From JBELHR01 sp042091275 (lineage in GTDB: Bacteria > Bacteroidota > Bacteroidia > Flavobacteriales > Flavobacteriaceae): DNA of 64,000 bases. The notes under the pieces were generated by a model. It saw nothing but the letters and a program-made list of their open reading frames with translations, was not told the DNA's origin and ran no database searches. Location of the stretch: assembly GCA_042091275.1 (NCBI GenBank), contig JBELHR010000001.1, positions 62,001 through 126,000 of the forward strand, written 5' to 3'. The position numbers and the translations under genes are program-made. Positions 1 to 9,535 of the stretch are shown here, in pieces (position 1 is the stretch's first letter; each line of letters starts with the position of its first letter).

Positions 1-655
1 ACTTTAGTATGGAATCAAGATGATCTCCTATCAGAGAATTGATCCGTTTGGAACCTAGACTTCCTCCGAGGATTAATAGAATAGGCTTATCCGTTGACAA
101 ATCAAAAAAGTCATAATCCGCCTGTTTCGGCTTTGCTATATTTATCAAATCTCGACGAACTGGATTGCCAGTTATATGTGTAATTTTCTCTGGAAAAAAC
201 CGATCCATACCAGAATAAGCAACCGCTATAGAATCAACTGTTTTTGATAAAAGACGATTTGTTATTCCTGGAAAAGAATTTTGTTCTTGAATTAAAGTTG
301 GAATTTTCATTTTATTTGCGACGAATAGCGTCGGACCGGACGCATAACCCCCAGTACCAATAGCCACTTGAGGTTTAAATTTTCTCACAATGGAATATGC
401 TTTTACCAGACTCCAAAGCAACTTGAAGGGGAACATCAAATTTTTAAGACTCAAACTTCTTTGAAAACCTGATATCCACAAACCTTGTATATCATAACCC
501 GCCTGAGGAACTTTCTCCATCTCCATTCTATCAGAAGCGCCGACAAACAGAATTTTAATATCGGGGTTTCTACGCCTCAATTCATCCGCTATAGCAATCG
601 CAGGGTATATATGCCCCCCGGTACCACCTCCACTTATTATAACACTACCCAACAT
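1..655 (-). CDS. murG: MurG, UDP-GlcNAc:lipid I N-acetylglucosaminyltransferase (3' part cut by window edge)
   Basis: Adds GlcNAc to lipid I at the inner face of the membrane to make lipid II, the last cytoplasmic step of peptidoglycan precursor synthesis. The frame opens with ATG at 655-653 and stays open to position 1, so about 218 N-terminal residues are visible and the C-terminal UDP-GlcNAc-binding half lies outside. The N-terminal GGGTGGH glycine loop (about residues 10-16), the EQNS segment after a TLIQ strand and the GNPVR motif are those of MurG, and the GGSLGS loop opening the second domain is just reached. The start overlaps the end of ftsW by 11 bases, as expected inside the dcw cluster. 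The identity is secure; only the missing end limits it. Confidence 0.95.
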   Translation of the reverse strand, partial: MLGSVIISGGGTGGHIYPAIAIADELRRRNPDIKILFVGASDRMEMEKVPQAGYDIQGLWISGFQRSLSLKNLMFPFKLLWSLVKAYSIVRKFKPQVAIGTGGYASGPTLFVANKMKIPTLIQEQNSFPGITNRLLSKTVDSIAVAYSGMDRFFPEKITHITGNPVRRDLINIAKPKQADYDFFDLSTDKPILLILGGSLGSKRINSLIGDHLDSILK

Positions 656-1856
656 GAACTCCTTCTTTTAATTCATCTTCCAATTTCAACATATCCTCTA
701 CACCTTCCTCTTGAACTAACTCCTTTTTTTCTGAAGCACTTACACTCAAGATAATACCAACAGCCACACAAGTCATCCACATAGAAGTCCCTCCTCCACT
801 GACAAAAGGCAAAGTCTGCCCGGTAACAGGCACGAGATTAGTCGCGACCGCCATATTCAAAAATGCCTGAATAATAATCGGTAAACCCAAAGCTACGACC
901 AAAAGACTACCAAATAAATCAGGAGCTTTTCGGGCAATGATTAAAAATCTCTGAAGCATTATTAAATAAAATACTATTACCAAAAACCCTCCGACCAAAC
1001 CGTATTCCTCAATTATAATTGCAAAAATAAAATCCGAAGAACTCTGAGGCAAAAAGTTCTTTTGAACACTTTTCCCAGGCCCTAAACCAGTTATACCACC
1101 GGTTGCAATTGCAATTTTAGCTTTCTCCACTTGATAGCTCTCCGTATTTTCACTATCCATAAAAGAAGTAACTCTACTCTCCCAAGTATCTAATCGATTC
1201 GGCATCATGCCTTCGGGCAAAACCTTCATTAAGGCTATCAAAAAGACTGTTAAAATCAAAATCCCTCCTGTCATTTTTGCTAAATGCCTCCAAGGATAAT
1301 CCCCGACAATCAAGAGTAAATAGACTGAAAACATTATGAGAAAAGCAGTGGAAAAATTTGATAGAAAAACTGGAAAAACTACAAGAATCACTGGCATCCA
1401 CAACCACTTGATACTTTCTTTAAAATCAATTTCTTGATCTCTATTCGAATACAGATATTTCGCGACATAGATCAACAGACAGATACTCGCAAAAACAGAG
1501 GTCTGAAAGGAAACCCCTATAAACGGAATCCTTAACCAACGGGATGCGTTTGCCCCAGCAATCGTATTCCCTTGCAAAGAAGTAATTAGTAAAAGGATTA
1601 TAGCTGCAGTCAAAAGTATCAGCGACAAACTTCCAAACCACTTGTAGGGAACCCTAGGAATAGAACTCAAAATAAGCAACCCGATAATAACCATAACAGA
1701 ATGCTTCACTAAATGTTGAATTGTAGTCCCATTATTGACCACGTGTTCCAAATTCGAAGCAGCGCTATAAATTGGCATAAACGACAAGATGCACATCAGG
1801 ACAACCAAACCCCAAAGCACCTTATCTCCTCGAATAAAAGAACTAATTCTCTCCAT
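645..1856 (-). CDS. ftsW: FtsW/SEDS-family septal peptidoglycan glycosyltransferase
   Basis: Polytopic SEDS protein of 403 residues that polymerises lipid II at the division site together with the class B PBP encoded upstream (FtsI). About ten hydrophobic segments are visible, and the family signature PFVSGGGTSM lies near residue 350. A cytoplasmic N-terminus of about 12 residues precedes the first membrane span. Its ATG shares one base with the murD stop (TAATG junction at 1854-1858) and its 3' end overlaps murG, so translation is probably coupled in both directions. FtsW and RodA are close relatives; the position between murD and murG in the dcw order decides for FtsW. Confidence 0.93.
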   Translation of the reverse strand: MERISSFIRGDKVLWGLVVLMCILSFMPIYSAASNLEHVVNNGTTIQHLVKHSVMVIIGLLILSSIPRVPYKWFGSLSLILLTAAIILLLITSLQGNTIAGANASRWLRIPFIGVSFQTSVFASICLLIYVAKYLYSNRDQEIDFKESIKWLWMPVILVVFPVFLSNFSTAFLIMFSVYLLLIVGDYPWRHLAKMTGGILILTVFLIALMKVLPEGMMPNRLDTWESRVTSFMDSENTESYQVEKAKIAIATGGITGLGPGKSVQKNFLPQSSSDFIFAIIIEEYGLVGGFLVIVFYLIMLQRFLIIARKAPDLFGSLLVVALGLPIIIQAFLNMAVATNLVPVTGQTLPFVSGGGTSMWMTCVAVGIILSVSASEKKELVQEEGVEDMLKLEDELKEGVHVG

Positions 1857-3196
1857 TATAATTGTCTAACAGCATTTTTAAATTGCCTACCTCTATCCTC
1901 ATAACTTTCAAACAAATCAAAACTAGCACAAGCTGGAGAAAGCAAAACATTATCTCCTTTTGAGGCTAATTTATAAGCGACCTTCGCAGCTTCTTCAGCT
2001 CCTGCAGTCTCGATAAAAAACGGAACTACCGATTCAAAAGTATCCGCTATTTTCTTATTATCCACTCCCAAGCAAATGACGGCCTTGACTTTTTCACGTA
2101 CTAGCGGAAGAAGCTCTGTATAATCGTTTCCTTTATCGACTCCACCAACAATCCAAACTGTCGGATTCTCCATACATTCCAAAGCGTAAAAAGTAGCATT
2201 TACATTTGTTGCTTTCGAATCATTGATATACGAAACTCCATGAATCTTGACAAAATTCTCCAAGCGATGCTCTACTCCTTCAAAATCAGAGAGGCTTTCA
2301 TAAAGGCTCTCGTTTCTCACTTTCATAAGTTTAGCAGCCATAGCAGCAGCCATCATGTTTTTTACGTTGTGCTTACCTTGTAAAGCTAATTTTTGTATTT
2401 CCATGGTTGTTTTTTCTTGATTCATATTTATTTCTATTACGGACCCTTTGAGGACCGCCCCTTCTGAAAGGTTTTTAGTTAGAGAAAACGGAAGAAACTT
2501 CGATTTAATCTTACCTTTATTTACCGCCAAATAATCCAATATCGCTTGATCATCCGAATCGTATATCAGATAGTCTTGACTGTTTTGATTTTCTGCAATT
2601 TTAAATTTTGCACTTATGTATTTTTGATAATCATTATCATATCTATCGAGATGATCCGGACTGATGTTCAGCAAAAGAGCAATATGAGGTCTAAACTCCA
2701 CAATACCATCTAACTGAAAACTACTCAACTCAAGAACATAATTCTCATGATTCGAAAAAGCTACTTGTTCCGCAAAACTCTTTCCTATATTACCAGCCAA
2801 ACCGACATCTATTCCAGCAGAGACCAAAATATAGTGCAGTAGGCTACTGGTTGTTGTTTTGCCATTGGAGCCTGTAATTCCGATGATGTTTGAATTGCTA
2901 AATCGGTAGCCCCACTCTATTTCTGAAATAACTTCCTTTCCTTGATTTTTAAGATCTACTACAATCGACGCACTCTCTGGTATCCCAGGGCTCTTAACCA
3001 CGACACTCCCCTTAAAATCACAAGCAATATCGTGCCCATTTTCTTCATAAGGAATAGAAGCCTCATTCAACAAAACCTTATAATTCTCAGCTATTGAGCC
3101 AGCATCAGACAGAAACACTTTAAAATTAAAGTGACCAGCAGACAAAGCAGCTCCAACACCACTTTCTCCTCCACCTAAAACCAACACCTCTTTCAA
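1856..3196 (-). CDS. murD: MurD, UDP-N-acetylmuramoyl-L-alanine:D-glutamate ligase
   Basis: ATP-dependent ligase of 446 residues that adds D-Glu to UDP-MurNAc-L-Ala in the cytoplasm. An N-terminal GGGESG nucleotide loop (8-13), the Mur-ligase P-loop GITGSNGKT (106-114), the central motif NISPDHLDRY and the C-terminal INDSKATN segment are visible, so all three Mur domains are present and the length is normal. The start is TTG at 3196-3194, one base after the mraY stop. No in-frame ATG lies upstream, and a later start would cut into the first beta strand. The TTG right behind a stop suggests translation by re-initiation from mraY. Confidence 0.93.
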   Translation of the reverse strand: MKEVLVLGGGESGVGAALSAGHFNFKVFLSDAGSIAENYKVLLNEASIPYEENGHDIACDFKGSVVVKSPGIPESASIVVDLKNQGKEVISEIEWGYRFSNSNIIGITGSNGKTTTSSLLHYILVSAGIDVGLAGNIGKSFAEQVAFSNHENYVLELSSFQLDGIVEFRPHIALLLNISPDHLDRYDNDYQKYISAKFKIAENQNSQDYLIYDSDDQAILDYLAVNKGKIKSKFLPFSLTKNLSEGAVLKGSVIEINMNQEKTTMEIQKLALQGKHNVKNMMAAAMAAKLMKVRNESLYESLSDFEGVEHRLENFVKIHGVSYINDSKATNVNATFYALECMENPTVWIVGGVDKGNDYTELLPLVREKVKAVICLGVDNKKIADTFESVVPFFIETAGAEEAAKVAYKLASKGDNVLLSPACASFDLFESYEDRGRQFKNAVRQL

Positions 3197-3197
3197 A

Positions 3198-4412
3198 TTA
3201 TCTTATCTTTAAGGTTACAATACTCAGTACAGCTAATAATATTCCTATAATCCAAAAGCGAGCTACTATCTTACTCTCGTGATAGCCCTTTTTCTGATAA
3301 TGGTGATGTAAAGGAGCCATTTTAAATATCCTTTTACCAACTCCAGATTTTCGCTTAGTATATTTGAAATAAGAAACTTGCAGGACAACGGATAAGTTTT
3401 CCATCAAGAAGATTCCTGCTAAAATCGGGATGAGAAGCTCTTTTCTAACCATTATTGCAATAACCGCAATAACACCACCAATCATTAAACTTCCGGTATC
3501 TCCCATAAAGACTTGAGCAGGATAGGTGTTATACCATAAGAAACCAACTAGAGCACCAGCAAATGCGGAAATAAATATGGTAATTTCTCCAGAATTTGGG
3601 ATATACATGACATCGAGGTAATCCGCAAATACCAGGTTACCCGACACCCAAGCAAATATTCCTAAGACCAAAACAATGATGGCAGACGAACCAGCAGCTA
3701 AGCCGTCAATTCCGTCCGTTAAATTTGCACCGTTAGAGACCGCTGTAATAATAAATACTACTATTGGAATAAATAAAATCCATGCATAATCCGTAAAATC
3801 ATCTCCAAAATAACGGAAGATCTCAGCGTAATCGAGCTCATTGTTTTTGACAAATGGAATTGTCGTCTGTAAAGATTTTTGCTCCTCTCCAAAAGAAGTA
3901 GAAATCTCCACATCTTGACTTCCTCTGTTTTCCTGCTGAATAGTAACTTCGGGATGAAAATACAGAACACTACCCACAAAAATCCCCAGCCCAACTTGAC
4001 CAATTACCTTGAACCTACCTTTTAAACCTTCCTTGTCCTTTTTGAAAACCTTGATGTAATCATCTAAAAAACCAATACCACCCATCCAAATAACCGTGAC
4101 GATAAGAATCAATATATAGATATTGTCCAAACGGTTAAAAAGCAAAACAGGAACCAAAGTAGACAGAATAATTATCAGACCACCCATAGTAGGCGTACCC
4201 GCTTTTTGAGTTTGCCCCTCCAAACCAAGATCTCGCACAGTTTCACCAATTTGGAGTTTCTGAAGAAACAGAATAATTCTCTTTCCAAAAATCAAAGCAA
4301 TTAACAAGGCTATAGCAAAAGCTAAACCAGAACGAAAAGAAATATACTGGAACAAACCTGCTCCACTAAGTCCAAAAACCTCGTCTAAATATTCAAAAAG
4401 TTGATACAGCAT
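3198..4412 (-). CDS. mraY: MraY, phospho-N-acetylmuramoyl-pentapeptide transferase
   Basis: Transfers phospho-MurNAc-pentapeptide to undecaprenyl phosphate, giving lipid I in the cytoplasmic membrane. The 404 residues contain the GTPTMGG motif (72-78), the catalytic Asp pair in GFLDDYIK (D117-D118), NLTDGIDGLAAG and the conserved HHHYQKKG loop near the C-terminus. Compared with the roughly 360-residue E. coli enzyme there is an extra hydrophilic stretch of about 50 residues at 153-206 between two membrane spans; to my knowledge such an insertion is usual in Bacteroidota MraY. The gene shares one base with the murE stop (TAATG) and precedes the TTG start of murD by one base. Confidence 0.95.
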   Translation of the reverse strand: MLYQLFEYLDEVFGLSGAGLFQYISFRSGLAFAIALLIALIFGKRIILFLQKLQIGETVRDLGLEGQTQKAGTPTMGGLIIILSTLVPVLLFNRLDNIYILILIVTVIWMGGIGFLDDYIKVFKKDKEGLKGRFKVIGQVGLGIFVGSVLYFHPEVTIQQENRGSQDVEISTSFGEEQKSLQTTIPFVKNNELDYAEIFRYFGDDFTDYAWILFIPIVVFIITAVSNGANLTDGIDGLAAGSSAIIVLVLGIFAWVSGNLVFADYLDVMYIPNSGEITIFISAFAGALVGFLWYNTYPAQVFMGDTGSLMIGGVIAVIAIMVRKELLIPILAGIFLMENLSVVLQVSYFKYTKRKSGVGKRIFKMAPLHHHYQKKGYHESKIVARFWIIGILLAVLSIVTLKIR

Positions 4413-5869
4413 TATTTTTTGAGTTCAATTAATATTTCATTTACGACAGAACGATCGTCAAAATCGTGACGAACCCCTTGTATCTCTTGGTAGGTTTCAT
4501 GCCCCTTTCCAGCGACTAGAACCACATCATTTGCATTTGCTTGCTGACAAGCGAGCTTCAATGCCTGATAGCGATTTGAAATAGATATCGTTTTTGAACG
4601 ATTATCCGGTGTCAAACCTTCCTCCATATCTCTAATGATTTGATCTGGATCCTCAGAACGAGGATTATCCGAAGTCAAAATCACAAAGTCACTGAGTAAA
4701 GCAGCAATTTCAGCCATTTTTGGTCGTTTAGCCTTATCGCGATCACCTCCGCAGCCTACCACCGTCAAAACTTTTCCCAAACCGTTAAAATCGCGAATTG
4801 TCGAAAGAACATTTTTCAATGCATCTGGAGTGTGAGCATAATCTACAATAACATAAATACCCGATTTTGATATCTCATACTGAAATCGCCCTTGAGCCCC
4901 CTCTAGAAGGGACAAGGCAGTCAAAACACCTGTTTTATCCCAGCCTAGCTCTTGACTAACCCCATATAGAGCAGTCAAATTGTAGGCGTTAAAAACCCCT
5001 AGCATTTTGGCATAGATTTCTTCTTTATTAATCCTAAAATGAAGGCCACTCAAGGAATTTTCTAACATTTTTCCCTGATAATCCGCTATCCCTTTGAAAG
5101 CATAAGTCCTCTTGTTTGCTCGAGAATTTTGCAACATAAACAGGCCATTCTTATCATCCGAATTCACTAAGGCAAAGGCATTTTTTGGCAAAGAGTCAAA
5201 GAGGCGCTTTTTAACATCTCTGTATTCGGAAAATGTTTTGTGGTAATCCAAATGATCGTGAGTCAAATTTGTAAAAACAGCCCCGGTAAAATTAATTCCA
5301 GCTATACGCTGTTGATCAATTCCATGAGAACTAACCTCCATAAAGCAATATTCAACTCCACTTCTCCACATCAAATCCATATACTTATTTATCTGAATAG
5401 AGTCCGGGGTCGTATGTGTAGCGGGATAGACCTCAGCGCCAATCCTAATAGCAATTGTAGACAGCAGACCCGATGCATAACCCAGGGAATTAGCCAATTC
5501 AAACAACTGACTAGCAATAGTCGTCTTCCCATTTGTTCCAGTAATTCCTATCACCTTCAGTTTAAAAGAAGGCCTGTCGTAAAAATTAGCTGCCAAAATC
5601 GAAAGAGCCAAAGCAGAATCTTCCACCAATACGTAGGTTACTCCAGAACTTATCTCAGGGACCACCTCACAAACAATTACCACAGCACCTTTATTAATTG
5701 CGGCATCGATAAATCTATGACCATCTAACTCGACTCCATTCAAAGCGACAAACAAGTCCCCTTTGGAAACCGATCTCGAATCAAAGTTAATTTCATTGAA
5801 ATCCACCTCGATATCACCTATAACTTGTTTATAAGCGAGACCCTCTAATATGTTTTTTAAGTTTTTCAA
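4412..5869 (-). CDS. murE: MurE, UDP-MurNAc-tripeptide synthetase, predicted meso-diaminopimelate type
   Basis: Cytoplasmic Mur ligase (485 residues) that adds the third stem-peptide residue. The P-loop GITGTNGKTT lies near residues 108-117, and the DNPR motif at 401-404 marks enzymes that add meso-diaminopimelate rather than lysine. Other family blocks visible are TNLTHDHLDYH, with the carbamylated-Lys region following, and VVDYAHTPDAL. The start is TTG at 5869-5867, directly abutting the TAA of ftsI (5872-5870) without a gap; no ATG lies near the expected N-terminus. The 3' end shares one base with mraY. Confidence 0.94.
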   Translation of the reverse strand: MKNLKNILEGLAYKQVIGDIEVDFNEINFDSRSVSKGDLFVALNGVELDGHRFIDAAINKGAVVIVCEVVPEISSGVTYVLVEDSALALSILAANFYDRPSFKLKVIGITGTNGKTTIASQLFELANSLGYASGLLSTIAIRIGAEVYPATHTTPDSIQINKYMDLMWRSGVEYCFMEVSSHGIDQQRIAGINFTGAVFTNLTHDHLDYHKTFSEYRDVKKRLFDSLPKNAFALVNSDDKNGLFMLQNSRANKRTYAFKGIADYQGKMLENSLSGLHFRINKEEIYAKMLGVFNAYNLTALYGVSQELGWDKTGVLTALSLLEGAQGRFQYEISKSGIYVIVDYAHTPDALKNVLSTIRDFNGLGKVLTVVGCGGDRDKAKRPKMAEIAALLSDFVILTSDNPRSEDPDQIIRDMEEGLTPDNRSKTISISNRYQALKLACQQANANDVVLVAGKGHETYQEIQGVRHDFDDRSVVNEILIELKK

Positions 5870-7849
5870 TTAAATACGAATAACAACCTTATCTCCAATA
5901 TTAATATTTGCACCTTTTCTTATCGATTGACCGATAACCAAACCACTACCACCTCCTTTAAAAACAACTTCCAAACCCATGTTCTCCAATAAAGCTAAAG
6001 CATCCATGACTGGCATTCCTTTAACATTGGGCATGGCGGAAAACGGCTTTTGAGCCTTATCAATGTCATCCAGATAAACTGGCGCATCAGACTCAAAAGC
6101 AATATTTTCCTTTATAAACATCTCAACTCTAGGGGTAGATGCGTATATTTTTTGCGCTATTTCCTTAAATACTGGAGCAGCAACTGTGGCGCCGTAGTAA
6201 CCAATACGTTTATTTGGTTTGTGAACCACTACAATGCAAGAATACTTGGGTTCCTCCACTGGAAAAAACCCTACGAAAGAGGAAACATACTGTGTGTTCC
6301 CCGTCCAATAATCTGTTTGACAAGTACCAGTTTTACCCGCCATAGAAAAGTTTTTATTGTAAATATTTTTAGCTGTTCCTCGCTTGACTACATTCTCCAG
6401 AATATCTTTGACTTGAACTAAAGTCTCTTCACCAGCAATGCTCTTGTTCAAAACCTTGGAATCAAAACTTTGTTCTACTACATTTTGGAATTTTATTTCC
6501 TTGACGAATTGTGGTTTAACCATAACTCCTTCATTGGCGATGGCATTGTAAAAAGTCAAAATTTGTAAGGGAGTAAACTTTATACCATAGCCCCAAGACA
6601 TCCAAGGCAAACTCAACCCATTCCAATCCGAATCCTCCGGTCTAGGATAATAAGGCTCTCCCTCACCCTTAATAAGAACTCCTGTTGACTTGGACAAACC
6701 CATGCGATCCAGACCTTCCACAAAGGCCCCGGGATCTTCACCATAAGCAGCCTGAATAAGCTTCACAATGGCTACATTCGAGGAAACCTCAATTGATCTT
6801 GCAACACTCAAGTCACCAAAACCACCTTTTTTAGAATCTCTTACCCAATCGTTGTAAACCTTATATTTTCCTTTTCCAGTGGACACAATTTGCGCAGTAT
6901 CAATTTTACCATCTTCCAAACCTACCATCAGACTTGCTAACTTAAATGTAGACCCAGGCTCGTGAGCCTCATAAATTGCAAAATTCCTACTTTCGAAGTA
7001 GCCTCCGTGTTCTGATTTCTCTAAATTTGCAATCGCTCTGATCTCCCCAGTCTCTCTCTCCATAACCACAGCACAACCGTGATCTGCTTCAAATTTTTCC
7101 AACTGCTTCAAAAGGGCATGATGCGTAATATCCTGAATACTAACATCCATTGTTGTCACAACATCCCTACCATCAACCGGATCTTTCTCATTACTGTTTT
7201 GAACAGGCTTCCATTGACCTTTGGCTATCTTTTGCTCTAATCTCCATCCGTCTTCCCCTCTCAAATAATGGCGATAAGCACCCTCTATTCCAACATGACC
7301 TCTATAGTCATCATAACCCACGGTTCTTGCTGCAACTCCACCAATTGGCCTTGCGCGAACCCTCGTCCTCAGACTTATAAAACCACCTCTGTAAAGACCT
7401 TTATTAAAAATCGGAAAGGATTTTAATCGCGTATAATCGCGATATCCAAGATTACGAGCAATCAACAAATAGCGACTTTTACGAGATCTAGCCTTGACCA
7501 ACCTATTCTTTACCTCCGCCTTAGATTTGTTTTCAAATTTTGCTAAAGAGTCCGAAAGAGCATCCACATTATTGTCAAAAAGCTTATCGGAAACCGTAAC
7601 CAAATCCATTCTCACCTCATATTTCGACATAGAGGTAGCCAACAAACTACCATCCTTTGCGTAAACATTACCCCTCTCCCCCTTCAAGGTATCCCTTCTC
7701 AAAGTGGTTTCCTCAGACAACACTTTGTATTTCGAACCTTCTTTAAACTGTATATTGACCAACTGACCTGCAACAATTGCAAACAGACAAGCCATAACCC
7801 CAAAAAAGAGATATAAACGATTGACGATATTTGAATTAAAGTCTTTCAA
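5870..7849 (-). CDS. ftsI: FtsI/PBP3-type class B penicillin-binding protein with one PASTA domain
   Basis: Septal transpeptidase (659 residues) that cross-links peptidoglycan made by FtsW. It has a short cytoplasmic N-terminus, one membrane anchor (about 11-31), a PBP dimerisation domain with the RRDTLKGERGNVY-like start of class B enzymes, and a transpeptidase domain with all three active-site motifs: S300-T-F-K, S356-S-N and K506-T-G. The last 55 or so residues form a single PASTA-like domain (VKGMPVMDALALLENMG). The start is TTG at 7849-7847, three bases after the ftsL stop. The next in-frame ATG (residue 18) would cut away half of the membrane anchor, so the TTG is preferred. Confidence 0.93.
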   Translation of the reverse strand: MKDFNSNIVNRLYLFFGVMACLFAIVAGQLVNIQFKEGSKYKVLSEETTLRRDTLKGERGNVYAKDGSLLATSMSKYEVRMDLVTVSDKLFDNNVDALSDSLAKFENKSKAEVKNRLVKARSRKSRYLLIARNLGYRDYTRLKSFPIFNKGLYRGGFISLRTRVRARPIGGVAARTVGYDDYRGHVGIEGAYRHYLRGEDGWRLEQKIAKGQWKPVQNSNEKDPVDGRDVVTTMDVSIQDITHHALLKQLEKFEADHGCAVVMERETGEIRAIANLEKSEHGGYFESRNFAIYEAHEPGSTFKLASLMVGLEDGKIDTAQIVSTGKGKYKVYNDWVRDSKKGGFGDLSVARSIEVSSNVAIVKLIQAAYGEDPGAFVEGLDRMGLSKSTGVLIKGEGEPYYPRPEDSDWNGLSLPWMSWGYGIKFTPLQILTFYNAIANEGVMVKPQFVKEIKFQNVVEQSFDSKVLNKSIAGEETLVQVKDILENVVKRGTAKNIYNKNFSMAGKTGTCQTDYWTGNTQYVSSFVGFFPVEEPKYSCIVVVHKPNKRIGYYGATVAAPVFKEIAQKIYASTPRVEMFIKENIAFESDAPVYLDDIDKAQKPFSAMPNVKGMPVMDALALLENMGLEVVFKGGGSGLVIGQSIRKGANINIGDKVVIRI

Positions 7850-7852
7850 TAA

Positions 7853-8158
7853 TTATTTCATTTCTAATTTATATGGCGGCTGCTCCGAGGGATACAAGCC
7901 AATATCTTCCACTCGGATTCGAATATTAGACTCTAATTTAACCTGCATCAATTCTGTACTTGTATCGATATAAACAGCTCTAAGCGTTTTTAACTCGGAC
8001 TTTAAATCTGACATTTCCAATACCATTGTTTCGGTTTGATGCGCTTTAAAAATAACCGCTAATGAGAAAATCACAGACATCAAGATTATCACCCAATTCC
8101 CGACAGACTTCTCTCCTACTAGAAATCTACCTGTAAAAACCTGCTGCACCAGTCCCAT
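7853..8158 (-). CDS. FtsL-like small bitopic division protein
   Basis: This 101-residue protein has a basic N-terminus, one membrane span (about 22-40), a following heptad-like helical stretch (LEMSDLKSELKTLRAVY) and a short C-terminal tail. That is the FtsL topology (cytosol, one span, periplasmic coiled coil), and the position between rsmH and ftsI is where ftsL lies in dcw clusters. FtsL recruits and activates the FtsW-FtsI pair. Sequence conservation in this family is poor, so the call rests on size, topology and position. ATG at 8158-8156, two bases behind the rsmH stop. Confidence 0.8.
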   Translation of the reverse strand: MGLVQQVFTGRFLVGEKSVGNWVIILMSVIFSLAVIFKAHQTETMVLEMSDLKSELKTLRAVYIDTSTELMQVKLESNIRIRVEDIGLYPSEQPPYKLEMK

Positions 8159-8160
8159 AA

Positions 8161-9063
8161 TTATATTTTTTCGGCAATTCTCAATTTTGCACTTCGCGCT
8201 CTATTATTCTCGCGAATTTCTTCATCAGATGGTATAATGAGCTTACCTACTGGACGCATCATAACTTCCTTGTTTCCATAAAAGTCTTTTTTTGCAGACC
8301 CCTCAAAAACCCCATCGCGAATAAACCTCTTCACCAATCGATCCTCCAAAGAATGATAGGAGATTACACTCATCCTTCCACCCTCTTCTAAAACCGTCGG
8401 AATCTGAAGAAGAAACTCTTTCAATACCTCGATTTCTTCATTTACCTCTATTCGTATAGCTTGAAATATTTGAGCTAAAATTTTATGTTCTTTAGATTTT
8501 GGCAAAAATGAACGCAAGACTTCTTTTAATTGAAAACTGGTCTCAATTTTGTTCTCCGCCCTAGCCCTAACAATTTGCCCCGCCATAGCATTGGCATTTC
8601 GTAATTCTCCATAATAAAAGAGACAACGAGCTAGATTCTCCTCACTGTAAGTATTCACCAATTTATAAGCTGACAAATCCGAAGACTGATTCATCCTCAT
8701 ATCCAACTTTGCATCAAAGCGAGTTGAAAATCCGCGATCTGCCTCATCAAACTGATGTGAAGAAACACCAAAATCCCCGAGAACCCCGTCTACTTTTGGA
8801 GCTCCGTAAAACTTTAAATAACGCGAAATATGCCTGAAATTTTGATCGATCAAAGTAAATCGAGAATCCTCAATAATATTATTTTGAGCATCTTCATCTT
8901 GATCAAAGGCAAAAAGATGTCCATCCGGACCTAAACGAGAGAGAATCTCTCTGGAATGACCTCCACCACCGAAGGTAACATCCACATAAACTCCGTCGGG
9001 CTTTATATTTAAACCATCGACGGTTTCCTTTAATAAAACTGCATTATGATACTCCATCCTCAT
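8161..9063 (-). CDS. rsmH: RsmH (MraW), 16S rRNA (cytosine-1402-N4) methyltransferase
   Basis: SAM-dependent methylation of C1402 in the 16S rRNA P site. The family start YHNAVLLKETVDGL, the SAM loop VDVTFGGGGHS, the DGVLGDFGVSSHQ motif and the C-terminal SYHSLEDRLVKRF block are all present, and the length of about 300 residues is normal. The frame could open at TTG 9066, but ATG at 9063 (or ATG at 9057, two codons later) immediately precedes the conserved YHNAVLL block and is preferred. The 5' end overlaps mraZ by about 20 bases. Confidence 0.94.
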   Translation of the reverse strand: MRMEYHNAVLLKETVDGLNIKPDGVYVDVTFGGGGHSREILSRLGPDGHLFAFDQDEDAQNNIIEDSRFTLIDQNFRHISRYLKFYGAPKVDGVLGDFGVSSHQFDEADRGFSTRFDAKLDMRMNQSSDLSAYKLVNTYSEENLARCLFYYGELRNANAMAGQIVRARAENKIETSFQLKEVLRSFLPKSKEHKILAQIFQAIRIEVNEEIEVLKEFLLQIPTVLEEGGRMSVISYHSLEDRLVKRFIRDGVFEGSAKKDFYGNKEVMMRPVGKLIIPSDEEIRENNRARSAKLRIAEKI

Positions 9064-9517
9064 CAAAATTTATTCCCCCCATAACCTCTTCTGCGAGCGA
9101 AGCCAACTCACCATCCTCATCTAAAATCGCTTTCTCATAAAGCGCTTTATCCCAAATTTCAATAAATTGAATAGAAGACGACAAAACAACTTCTTTGTCA
9201 ATTCTAGCAAAACCGAGAAGATCTTTGGCCAACAAAATTCGACCACTAGCATCCACGGTCAGAATCTTAATTCCTGCCGTTAATTTTCGAATAAAATCGT
9301 TATTCTTTTTGTTAAATCTATTTAATTTTGAAACCTGCCCCATCACCTTTTGCCACTCCTCAATAGGATACAACTCCAAACAGGGCTGAAACATAGATCG
9401 CTTCAACACAAACTCACTTCCCAAAACTGGACTTAACTGCTTCTTTAAGGAAGAAGGCAGCATCACACGTCCTTTGACATCTGACTTTGCTTCGTATGTT
9501 CCAATTAAATTGAGCAT
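9044..9517 (-). CDS. mraZ: MraZ, AbrB-fold transcriptional regulator of the dcw cluster
   Basis: DNA-binding regulator of the dcw operon, in other bacteria a repressor that forms rings and binds repeats in its own promoter. Two copies of the double-psi swapped-hairpin motif are visible, each with DxxGR (DVKGRVMLP and DASGRILLA). The open frame extends to a GTG at 9568, but the family begins MLNLIGTYEAK, which matches ATG at 9517. In addition, the GTG lies inside the repeated operator and upstream of the likely -7 box, so the 157-residue form is chosen. First gene of the dcw operon, overlapping rsmH. Confidence 0.92.
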   Translation of the reverse strand: MLNLIGTYEAKSDVKGRVMLPSSLKKQLSPVLGSEFVLKRSMFQPCLELYPIEEWQKVMGQVSKLNRFNKKNNDFIRKLTAGIKILTVDASGRILLAKDLLGFARIDKEVVLSSSIQFIEIWDKALYEKAILDEDGELASLAEEVMGGINFDEDGVS

Positions 9518-9535
9518 AAATGAGGATTGAATATT

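Noticed and set aside
5240..5728. 162-residue open frame on the plus strand within murE
   Set aside because: It lies entirely antisense to a conserved Mur ligase, has no family motif and no ribosome binding or promoter context; it is a by-product of the murE codon pattern.
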